From assembly GCA_036508555.1 (NCBI GenBank), contig DATCHD010000048.1, positions 23,367 through 87,366 of the forward strand: a DNA stretch of 64,000 nucleotides. Reading direction: 5' to 3'. Every line of letters starts with the position of its first letter. Position 1 is the first letter of the stretch. The DNA is from CAINVV01 sp036508555. Its GTDB lineage: Bacteria > Bacteroidota > Bacteroidia > Bacteroidales > Prolixibacteraceae. The notes beneath the pieces are model-generated. The model was not told where the DNA came from, made no database searches, and was given only the letters and a program-made list of their open reading frames with translations. The translations under genes were made by a program, and so were the position numbers. Positions 1 through 7,152 of the stretch are shown here, piece by piece.

Positions 1-1
1 G

Positions 2-244
2 GCAATTTTTTTTGACCAGGACGGCGTAAAATCAGTTGAGGGCTATTATAAGGATGACCTTTCCGACGGAGATTGGAAATTCTATGACAAAGAAGGAAAG
101 TTAAAATACCAGATCAAATACGATAAGGGAAATATTCTAAACAGCGCCGCTATGGACAGCCTGCAGCTCAATGAGTTCAAGAAATACGACAGGTTAAAAG
201 GAAAGATCCCTGAACCCAAGGTGAATGAATCAGGCAGACCCTGA
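2..244 (+). CDS. C-terminal fragment of a MORN-repeat / YwqK-like protein
   Basis: The reading frame is open from the left edge of the window and ends in TGA at 242-244, giving 80 residues of a gene that starts outside. The visible part contains one recognisable MORN-type unit (GYYKDDLSDGDWKFYDKEGK), the pattern of the YwqK 'antitoxin' and MORN families, in which short beta-hairpin units repeat. The remaining tail is charged (FKKYDRLKGKIPEPK) with no visible membrane segment. In Bacteroidota such proteins are commonly secreted or periplasmic, but the N-terminus is not visible. Function is unknown. The stop lies 21 bp from the convergent end of the rhamnosidase gene. Confidence 0.6.
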   Translation, partial: AIFFDQDGVKSVEGYYKDDLSDGDWKFYDKEGKLKYQIKYDKGNILNSAAMDSLQLNEFKKYDRLKGKIPEPKVNESGRP

Positions 245-265
245 AGCAGGCTGGCCCAGAGCATC

Positions 266-3200
266 TTAAAGCTGAATGGTCACTTTTTTAGATGGTATAA
301 GCCTCACCGGCCTTATCAATCCTGATGGAGGCAGCGGTGTGAATCCAAATTCCCTTGGAAGTTCTGTCTGTTTATCCTTGCTGCCAAACTTATCGACCAT
401 CGAGGCAGGGATTGGAGCAGCGTTTTTCATGGCAGAGATCCTGTTAATCAGCGTATTGGTAACCTTTATCTCAAGATGGTTTTTCCCCTTCTGCAGGGTC
501 GCCGTGACCTCTGGTTGCTGTCCACGCATCCAGACGATTCCAGCCTCTTTGCCATTGATGGTTACTTCCGCGATATTTCCAACTTTACCAAGGTCCAGGT
601 AGAGCTTCTGATCAGTTTTCAGATATTCAGCAGGTAATTCGAAATCGAGGATATAACTGCCAGTGCCGCTGAAGTTTTTTGTAGCTGGATCCTCGCTCCA
701 GGAGGTCAGGTGATCCGTGGTCTCTAGCCAGGGCAGAAATTTTTCCCCTTTCAATGCTACCTGCCAGTTTCCTGAAAGGCTGAAGGGAGCTGGAATACCC
801 GTAACATCTGTAGCATAAGTTTTTTCGCCGGAAGCACCAGAAGTAGCGTTTGTAGTGCGTAGCGTAGTAATATACTGGCCGTTGAGTCTGGTCTCGGCCA
901 CGACAGAAGACAAGGAAGCCTTTGCAATATCCCGAAAATCAGTTTTTAAAATTTCGATTTCTGGCGTTCCCGGAGCAAACTCAAGGAAGTAGGATTCATA
1001 AGGTGCCAGGGTTAAAGGCACGCAAATGCCATCTTTTTTCTGTTCAAAAGCATAGACTCCAGTAATTTCGCCGGTGTATGGATTCCATTTCCTTATGACC
1101 TTGTTTTGTACCCTGAAAGTGACCGGAATGGTGCTAACCTTATCCTGGATGTTGGCGACGAAATAGAAATCCCTTTCGCCGACTTTCCTGTGCAGGTAGG
1201 TCAGTCCTTCGTTTTTCCGCAGACCTTCAAAGGCGAAATCAATCCCAAAATCGGGCGCTATCCGGTTTCGCAGAATCTTCAAAAAAGGATCCAGCATGCT
1301 GCTCTGCCGGTCCCACCAGATCTGACGGTCGAGGACATTATTTAATTTGTACACTTTCCCTTTTCCATAACTGAACCCGGAAGTAGCATCCGTTTTGGCT
1401 TCCTTGATGCCATAAAGCGGCTTCCCGGCAGGTTCGCTCAGAGAAGGTTCATTAAAAAGACGGGTAACGAGCTCCTTGACTTTTTCGTCTGTCTGGGCAG
1501 CATTTTTCAGTCCTGTCGATCTTTCAGGTAACCGTTCCAGAAAGAGCACCTGACCGCCTTGTCGAACATACTTCTCAATGAATTCAAGTGTTTTAAGCGG
1601 GATGGTCTCCACATTTGGAACGATTAGCAGCTTATATGCCATCTTTTGTACGGTGATATTTCCGTCTTGAATAGAAGCATGGTTCTGCAAAACATCGTCA
1701 TTGATCAGGTCGTAATCGTAACCGTTCGAAACGATGAGTCCGCCGAGTTCGCCCCAGTCAAATTCGCGTGTCCACTTCCTCGGATTGATGGCATTAATGG
1801 CCCATTGGTTGGCCAGGGGCGAGTACAAGGCGATATCAGCCTGAAAATCTCCCTGCCGCAGCAGCCAGGAGGATCTGGCAATGTATTCTGCCAGTTTGGG
1901 ATAATATTTCCACCAGACATTTTGTGGCTGAATGTAGGCAGCGAAAGGAATGGAACGGGAGGGAGCCACCTCCTGTTCCGGCAAGAAATTGAATCCGTGG
2001 TTGTAAAATTTGGTGGCGCCGGCAAGTAGATATCCATCGCTGGCAATCTTCAGTTCTTCAAGGGTTTCGCGGTAGCGTTCCCAGTGTATGAAAGTGTAAA
2101 CCTCCGCAGAAACGATCTTTCGGTTGTAAAGATGGGCGCCGGAAGAGACATATTTCTTCGGACCGATGCGGGTATCGAACCAGTCGGCCTGATCTTTCTC
2201 TCCGGCGGTGATTTCCATCTCCGGGATGTGCGTCATTCCGGCCGATTCGATGTTATCGGAATTGAAGCCGTAGGTCTGAATCCGCCCTTTTATCTGGTGT
2301 GCCTTACACCAGCCGAGGAAGCTTTTGTAGAATACATTCAAGCCGGTCTGATGCAGGAATTCGTTCACATCGTACCTGATTTTTGGAGAAATTTCACCTA
2401 ACTCAAACCAGATTGCCGGAAGATAGGGAACCAGGTCATAGCCGTAGGTTTTTTGAAACTCGCCGAACAGACCTGTCGACCAGTTCAAGCCACTGGCCAG
2501 GTTAGCCAGTTCAAAGCTGTCCGCAAAAAGTGACTCCACCGTCTTGCCAAACTCATCGCCGAATGCAGTGTAAAACTTATTGCCCAGGAAGTTACAATAC
2601 CGATCCATTGCTCCCTTGTTGAAATGATCCACCGCATTACCGGTGCCATTTTTCTTAAGCCAGAAAGACATCAGTCGCCATTCACCCTCAGGAATATCCC
2701 ATTCTAATTGTTTGTTTTTTGTTTTTGAGGTAAGATTTATCAGCGATTTTTCAATCAACTTACCGGATTTGTCCAGCTTTCCAGCGATGGCAGCTATCAA
2801 TTGCTCGGTTCCGTCCAGCGTGGGCGAATAGACTTCCCACGATCTTTTTGTTTTGATTAACTTACCAGGAAGCTCCCCCCTAAATACTTGTGGTCCGGTC
2901 AAATCTAAGTAGGTCGGCACCAAATCCTTGCTCCGGTCTTCTTCCGGAACGAATTCTCCACCAATGATCCATCCGGGTCCGCCGAAATTTAGCGATACTT
3001 CCATGCCCAATCGTTTGGCCTCTTTTACTGTGTGTTTCAGTAGTTCCATAAACTCATCGGAGAGGTATTCGACATTTCCCTTCTCGTACACAGGATCCAT
3101 GGAAATCTGCTCCACCCCCCGGATACCATGGCTTCTCATCTGCTCCAGCTCCCTGGTGATCTCCTCCCTGGAACCTGCATTTCCTGGCCACCACCACCTG

Positions 3201-3373
3201 GTATGGGGCCAGCAATCTTTTGGCGGTGCCGCAAAATTTGTTTCAATTGGGTCTGTTGCGGTTTGGGACTGGTAACCAGACCCAAACTTGACAGTAGCAT
3301 GCTGCGCCAGGAGATTGGCGGCAGGAAATAGCAGGAAGGTAATGTTTAAGAGTAGCAGCCTAGTTAGTAGCAT
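266..3373 (-). CDS. GH106-family alpha-L-rhamnosidase-like glycoside hydrolase
   Basis: A 1035-residue secreted enzyme with an N-terminal signal peptide (LLLLNITFLLFPAANLLAQ). The region around residues 50-150 carries the GH106 hallmark stretch: WWWPGNAGSREEI, GIRGVEQISMDPVY and EAKRLGMEVSLNFGGPGW. The C-terminal ~200 residues form a GH2-like jelly-roll (YLDLGKVGNIAEVTINGKEA, ending GLIRPVRL). The family removes alpha-L-rhamnose from plant or microbial polysaccharides in the periplasm. No SusC/SusD pair lies beside it, so it is not in an obvious polysaccharide utilisation locus here. The gene appears monocistronic, with a TAnnTTTG site just upstream. The family call is from motif recognition, and the exact linkage specificity cannot be read. 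Confidence 0.85.
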   Translation of the reverse strand: MLLTRLLLLNITFLLFPAANLLAQHATVKFGSGYQSQTATDPIETNFAAPPKDCWPHTRWWWPGNAGSREEITRELEQMRSHGIRGVEQISMDPVYEKGNVEYLSDEFMELLKHTVKEAKRLGMEVSLNFGGPGWIIGGEFVPEEDRSKDLVPTYLDLTGPQVFRGELPGKLIKTKRSWEVYSPTLDGTEQLIAAIAGKLDKSGKLIEKSLINLTSKTKNKQLEWDIPEGEWRLMSFWLKKNGTGNAVDHFNKGAMDRYCNFLGNKFYTAFGDEFGKTVESLFADSFELANLASGLNWSTGLFGEFQKTYGYDLVPYLPAIWFELGEISPKIRYDVNEFLHQTGLNVFYKSFLGWCKAHQIKGRIQTYGFNSDNIESAGMTHIPEMEITAGEKDQADWFDTRIGPKKYVSSGAHLYNRKIVSAEVYTFIHWERYRETLEELKIASDGYLLAGATKFYNHGFNFLPEQEVAPSRSIPFAAYIQPQNVWWKYYPKLAEYIARSSWLLRQGDFQADIALYSPLANQWAINAINPRKWTREFDWGELGGLIVSNGYDYDLINDDVLQNHASIQDGNITVQKMAYKLLIVPNVETIPLKTLEFIEKYVRQGGQVLFLERLPERSTGLKNAAQTDEKVKELVTRLFNEPSLSEPAGKPLYGIKEAKTDATSGFSYGKGKVYKLNNVLDRQIWWDRQSSMLDPFLKILRNRIAPDFGIDFAFEGLRKNEGLTYLHRKVGERDFYFVANIQDKVSTIPVTFRVQNKVIRKWNPYTGEITGVYAFEQKKDGICVPLTLAPYESYFLEFAPGTPEIEILKTDFRDIAKASLSSVVAETRLNGQYITTLRTTNATSGASGEKTYATDVTGIPAPFSLSGNWQVALKGEKFLPWLETTDHLTSWSEDPATKNFSGTGSYILDFELPAEYLKTDQKLYLDLGKVGNIAEVTINGKEAGIVWMRGQQPEVTATLQKGKNHLEIKVTNTLINRISAMKNAAPIPASMVDKFGSKDKQTELPREFGFTPLPPSGLIRPVRLIPSKKVTIQL

Positions 3374-3392
3374 AATGTTTGATTTTCACCAC

Positions 3393-3400
3393 CAAAGATA
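3393..3400 (-). promoter_or_regulatory. Putative -7 element (TATCTTTG) for the GH106 gene
   Basis: On the minus strand TATCTTTG matches the Bacteroidota -7 consensus TAnnTTTG, about 20 bp before the start codon. A convincing TTTG at -33 is not visible, so this is only a partial match. Confidence 0.4.
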
Positions 3401-3428
3401 ACCAATTGAGTAAAAATATAAGCAGACT

Positions 3429-4517
3429 TTACTTCTTGGGTTTTGTGCTGTTCAGCGGATATTCATTGAGGTACCATTCAATGGCGATTCGGACGACACT
3501 GTTGTAGTTCATCACCCCTTCATGGATTCTGTTCGTCTTGAGGTAGGCATTGTTGGCCATGGTTTGGGCCTTGTCGAGGGTCTCATTTCTCAGCTCCTTC
3601 CAGTGGTTTCGTTGCGCCATGATGTCGGCCATCGCTTTCTTGTCGAACCGTTTCAGGTATTCCCGGATGGCCTCCCGGTGAAAAGGATCGCCCAGAAAAT
3701 ACTGGAGCAGCTGGATATTTCCTGAATATTTTAATCGGTTGTCCCCACTTTCAGTGCAGATGTACCAGGCCATGAAATTGGCTTCAGCCTCGCTGGAAAT
3801 GCCAAACTGGTGAGCCTTTTCATGCGCCAGCACAAAAGGGTATTCGGTGGGAAGCAGCTTGCCGTTCAGATGCACTTCGTTGAAAAAGGGACCGAAGTAG
3901 CCGCTCACGGCGGATTTCGCGAAGAACGAAGTGAAGAGCATGATCTTGGGGCGCCTTCCTCCGTTAGGATAATTGTACCCGAAATAGGCTGCATGCTGGC
4001 GGTAGGAATCCTCAACTAAACTATCGATAGCCGGGTAATCCTCCTTTTTAATCTCCGTCCGGCTGGCATTGGCACCGGAAATGAGCGAATCCAGCAAGGT
4101 CGGGAACATATCTTCCTTCTCGATGTGACGGGTCCAGCCTAGCCTTTTTTCGATGGGCTGCCTGTAATAATTGAATCCCCAGGAGAAATAGAAGAAGGAG
4201 AAAAGCAGCGCTGCAGTCTGCAAAGTTCTTACCAGGAAGATGCCAATCTTCATCCTGCGGCTAATCATCAATCCGATGGATAGCAAAACTCCCAGTACAA
4301 CGACCGACCAGAAGACATCCCATAGCGAAAAAGTAAAAAGATTACTGATAGCCGAAAGCAGGATAGCCACACATGGATAAAAGCCTTTGGAGTAGATGCT
4401 TTCTACACTTTCCGGATGTTCGGCACCTTTCATCAGGAGAAAGAAAGTGATCAGCGCGATCAGAAATGGCCAAATATTTCTGATAATAACAGCGCCTTTC
4501 TTTCGTTTCGGCTTCAT
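3429..4517 (-). CDS. DUF3810 membrane protein with HExxH motif
   Basis: A 362-residue protein with three predicted hydrophobic segments in the first ~130 residues (IWPFLIALITFFLLM; CVAILLSAISNLFTF plus VFWSVVVLGVLLSIGLMI; TAALLFSFFYFSWGF), then a soluble domain. That domain contains LAHEKAHQFGISSEAEANF, an HExxH motif followed by a Glu-rich turn, as in gluzincin-type zinc peptidases. This matches the Bacteroidota family DUF3810. A membrane-bound metallopeptidase activity is inferred from the motif only. It is encoded alone, divergent from xseA, with 73 bp between the starts. Confidence 0.8.
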   Translation of the reverse strand: MKPKRKKGAVIIRNIWPFLIALITFFLLMKGAEHPESVESIYSKGFYPCVAILLSAISNLFTFSLWDVFWSVVVLGVLLSIGLMISRRMKIGIFLVRTLQTAALLFSFFYFSWGFNYYRQPIEKRLGWTRHIEKEDMFPTLLDSLISGANASRTEIKKEDYPAIDSLVEDSYRQHAAYFGYNYPNGGRRPKIMLFTSFFAKSAVSGYFGPFFNEVHLNGKLLPTEYPFVLAHEKAHQFGISSEAEANFMAWYICTESGDNRLKYSGNIQLLQYFLGDPFHREAIREYLKRFDKKAMADIMAQRNHWKELRNETLDKAQTMANNAYLKTNRIHEGVMNYNSVVRIAIEWYLNEYPLNSTKPKK

Positions 4518-4539
4518 GGTAATTGTCTTAAGCGGTTCG

Positions 4540-4571
4540 TTTCAAAAGTAGCCAAAAATGGTGTAACTTTG
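4540..4571 (+). promoter_or_regulatory. Putative xseA promoter (TTTC-N20-TAACTTTG)
   Basis: TTTC at 4540-4543 and TAACTTTG at 4564-4571, spaced by 20 bp, fit the Bacteroidota -33/-7 promoter pattern. The site lies 19 bp before the xseA start codon. Confidence 0.5.
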
Positions 4572-4590
4572 GATTGATGTTATTTTTCCT

Positions 4591-6051
4591 ATGAACGATA
4601 GATTGAGTCTCTCCGAACTGAATGGGCAGGTAAAAACTGTGTTGTCGGCAAATTTCACGGCGCCTGTCTGGGTGGTCGGTGAAATTTCCGAGATCAATGT
4701 CCATTCCAATGGTCATTGCTATCTCATGCTGATCGAGAAGGGCGATTCTGAAGACAGGATCGTGGCGCAGGCCCGTGCAACGATCTGGTCCTATACCTTC
4801 CGGATGCTTCGTCCTTTTTTCGAAACCACAACAGGACAGCAACTTACAGAAGGCATTAAAGTTCTTCTTCAGGTGTCGGTTGAGTTTCATGAGTTGTACG
4901 GATTTTCATTGAATGTGAGGAATATTGATCCGACTTATACGCTTGGAGACCAGGCCAGAAAGCGGAGGGAGATCATTAAACGGCTTACGGACGAAGGCGT
5001 TCTGACCATGAACAAGGAGCTGGAACTTCCTTTGGTACCCCAGAAAATCGCTATCATCTCTTCTCCGAACGCTGCTGGTTATGAGGATTTTATGGAACAG
5101 CTGACTGCCAATCCAAACGGATTTCATTTCTACACCCAACTTTTCCCGGCAACTATGCAGGGGAATCAGGCGGAACAATCAATTATTGATGCACTCGATA
5201 GGATTTACCCTTTTGAAGATTTTTTTGACCTGGTAGTTATCATCCGCGGAGGTGGATCGCAGGTTGATCTGAGTTGTTTCGATAATTACAATGTGGCCTA
5301 CCATGTTACACAATTTCCGATTCCTGTGCTTACGGGAATAGGCCATGAAAAAGACGATTCAATTGTTGATCTGGTGGCCCATACCAGGTTGAAAACCCCG
5401 ACTGCCGTAGCCGGATTCATTATCGACGGGGTTATCGCGTTTGCAGAGCGGATCGATCTTTTGGAACAGCAGGCTGTGGAGATGATTGAGGACAAATTAT
5501 TGGAAGAGAAAAGCAGGATAGAAGTTCTTACCAGAGAGATATCCTCGCTTATCAGGAATCTGCTTGACAACAAAAGGAACGAACTGCTGGAAAAATCCTG
5601 GAAATCCAGTCAGGCAGTTAGATTATCTCTTCAGAACAGGGAATATCAGCTGGCAAAAAAACTACAGCGAACAAGATTTTTTTCTGAACGCTATTTCTAT
5701 ATTAGAAACCAGAAAATTTTACAGTCACAGAATATGCTGCAGGGGGCATTCAGCAGGGCCATGAGCGTAAGAAAGCGTCACCTGGAAGAGTATCTTCAAA
5801 AATTCAGAAGTATAGCTAACAGACAATTAGAGCATGAAAATTATAAAATTGAAATAGCGGATCATAAGCGAATGTTGATGGATCCGGGAACTATCTTAAA
5901 AAGGGGATTTACCATTACCACTTTTGAGGGAAGATTGGTAAAAGATGTAGCCCTTTTGAAAAATGAGCAAACCATAAAAACGCATTTTTACGACGGTTCA
6001 GTTAGGAGTAAAGTAATAGAAATAACAAAAACAGATAAAGATGACAAGTAA
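4591..6051 (+). CDS. xseA: Exodeoxyribonuclease VII large subunit
   Basis: The 486-residue catalytic subunit of exonuclease VII, which degrades single-stranded DNA in both directions and acts in mismatch repair and removal of damaged DNA. An N-terminal OB-fold (about residues 5-105) is followed by the catalytic region with RGGGSQVDLSCFDN and GIGHEKDDSIVDLVAHTR...KTPTAVA, both family signatures. After that comes a long charged coiled-coil region (about 265-420) and a short C-terminal beta segment. Length is normal for the family. Its last codons overlap xseB by 11 bp, so the two subunits are probably co-translated. Confidence 0.95.
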   Translation: MNDRLSLSELNGQVKTVLSANFTAPVWVVGEISEINVHSNGHCYLMLIEKGDSEDRIVAQARATIWSYTFRMLRPFFETTTGQQLTEGIKVLLQVSVEFHELYGFSLNVRNIDPTYTLGDQARKRREIIKRLTDEGVLTMNKELELPLVPQKIAIISSPNAAGYEDFMEQLTANPNGFHFYTQLFPATMQGNQAEQSIIDALDRIYPFEDFFDLVVIIRGGGSQVDLSCFDNYNVAYHVTQFPIPVLTGIGHEKDDSIVDLVAHTRLKTPTAVAGFIIDGVIAFAERIDLLEQQAVEMIEDKLLEEKSRIEVLTREISSLIRNLLDNKRNELLEKSWKSSQAVRLSLQNREYQLAKKLQRTRFFSERYFYIRNQKILQSQNMLQGAFSRAMSVRKRHLEEYLQKFRSIANRQLEHENYKIEIADHKRMLMDPGTILKRGFTITTFEGRLVKDVALLKNEQTIKTHFYDGSVRSKVIEITKTDKDDK

Positions 6052-6247
6052 AAAGGAGCTGTCTTATAAAGAAGCTATCAACGAAATTGAAGAGATTCTT
6101 CAACAGATCGAAAATGACGAACCAGATGTAGATCAGCTATCTGAGAAGGTAAAAAGGCTATCATTCCTGGTTTCGTGGTGCCGGGAGAAATTGCATAACA
6201 CGGAAGAAGAGATAGAAAAAATTCTAAAAGAGATAGAAAAAAACTAG
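6041..6247 (+). CDS. xseB: Exodeoxyribonuclease VII small subunit
   Basis: A 68-residue helical protein with the family's YKEAINEIEEILQQIE start and the LSEKVKRLSFLVSWCREKL segment. It wraps on the coiled coil of XseA to complete exonuclease VII. Position directly after xseA, with an 11-bp overlap, confirms the assignment. The final residues are very Lys/Glu rich, usual for this subunit. Confidence 0.92.
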   Translation: MTSKKELSYKEAINEIEEILQQIENDEPDVDQLSEKVKRLSFLVSWCREKLHNTEEEIEKILKEIEKN

Positions 6248-6249
6248 AA

Positions 6250-6279
6250 TTTTACAAAAATTCCTTATCTTTACTTTTG
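6250..6279 (+). promoter_or_regulatory. Putative promoter of the Lys/Ala/Pro-rich protein gene
   Basis: TACTTTTG at 6272-6279 matches TAnnTTTG, and TTTTAC begins at 6250, 18 bp upstream. It sits between xseB and the following gene, which may therefore be transcribed independently. Confidence 0.42.
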
Positions 6280-6315
6280 TTTCACAATTAGTTAGAAAAA
6301 AAAAAGGATAAAAAA

Positions 6316-7146
6316 ATGACAGATTCAAAAATTGATTTTTCTTTCGAAAATTTACATTTTTCATGTGAAGGCGATAACGCCTGGGTTGAGAGGCAGTTGA
6401 ACAATGTGCTTAGTCGGATTCCTGCATTGCTTGCTGTGCATAAAATGGGTGAATCCATTGTAGAAGATGTGATTGACGTACAAGAGATAAAACCCCGAGC
6501 TACAAGATCAAAAGCTACGGTGAAACCAGGGAAAGTAAAGGCTGTTAAGACCGTCAAAGAGGAAGTGGCAAAAGAACCGGAAGTGAAGGCTCCGAAGGCG
6601 CCTAAAGCTGCTAAGGCCCCGAAAATAAAGGCTTCCAAGGTTGTAAAGACCCCCAAAGAGAAGGCTCCTAAGGCTGTCAAGGTCCCAAAAGAGAAAGCTC
6701 CTAAGGCTGTTAAAGTCGCCAAGGAAATGACCCCCAAGGTTGCAAAAGTCCCAAAAGTAAAGGTTGAGAAAGCTGTTAAGGTTGCCAAAGTAAAGGTGCC
6801 CAAAGTCCCAAAAGTGAAGAAAGTTTCGGCGAAGGCAAAAAAAAAGGTAGTTAAAAAGAGCCCTTTTATTGAGAAGAAGGATTCTCCACTTTATCAATTT
6901 TTACTTGAGAGGAAGGCGGAAAAAAATCAGATTCGCAAATTTTTGGCTACAGGAGTATTCCTGACAAGGAGCAATGATTCGGCAAAGCTCTCTACATCAA
7001 TGATTTCCAATGCATTAAAATCGGCGGGAATAGAGAAGCTCTTAAATGCCAGCGACTGTCTCAATAAGAACGAGGCGAGGGGTTATTGCCTCAAAGAAGG
7101 TAAAGAATTTGTCGTAACCGAAAACGGATTTCTCTCGGTTAGTTAA
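6316..7146 (+). CDS. Histone-H1-like Lys/Ala/Pro/Val-rich protein, unknown function
   Basis: A 276-residue protein in three parts. Residues 1-60 are acidic and ordered-looking (FSFENLHFSCEGDNAWVERQ). Residues ~62-181 are a low-complexity basic tract built from KAPK, KVPK and KAVKV units. Residues ~185-276 form a compact C-terminal domain (SPLYQFLLERKAEKNQIRKF ... GKEFVVTENGFLSV). The basic tract resembles histone-H1 and AlgP-type tails that bind nucleic acid by charge. Neither terminal domain is recognised. It follows xseAB on the same strand but with its own promoter-like site. A DNA- or RNA-binding role is inference from composition. The gene ends 6 bp before the convergent receptor gene. 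Confidence 0.75.
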   Translation: MTDSKIDFSFENLHFSCEGDNAWVERQLNNVLSRIPALLAVHKMGESIVEDVIDVQEIKPRATRSKATVKPGKVKAVKTVKEEVAKEPEVKAPKAPKAAKAPKIKASKVVKTPKEKAPKAVKVPKEKAPKAVKVAKEMTPKVAKVPKVKVEKAVKVAKVKVPKVPKVKKVSAKAKKKVVKKSPFIEKKDSPLYQFLLERKAEKNQIRKFLATGVFLTRSNDSAKLSTSMISNALKSAGIEKLLNASDCLNKNEARGYCLKEGKEFVVTENGFLSVS

Positions 7147-7152
7147 CGGCAA

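Noticed and set aside
276..3331. Several plus-strand open frames within the rhamnosidase gene
   Set aside because: They are antisense to a full-length enzyme with clear motifs, and none has recognisable domains.
266..3373. Rhamnosidase plus TonB receptor as a polysaccharide utilisation locus
   Set aside because: They are 4 kb apart with unrelated genes between, no SusD is present, and the receptor is under a TPP riboswitch.
6555..6860. Lys/Ala/Pro tract as a DNA tandem repeat or CRISPR-like array
   Set aside because: The DNA units are irregular and in frame, so the periodicity comes from the protein sequence.
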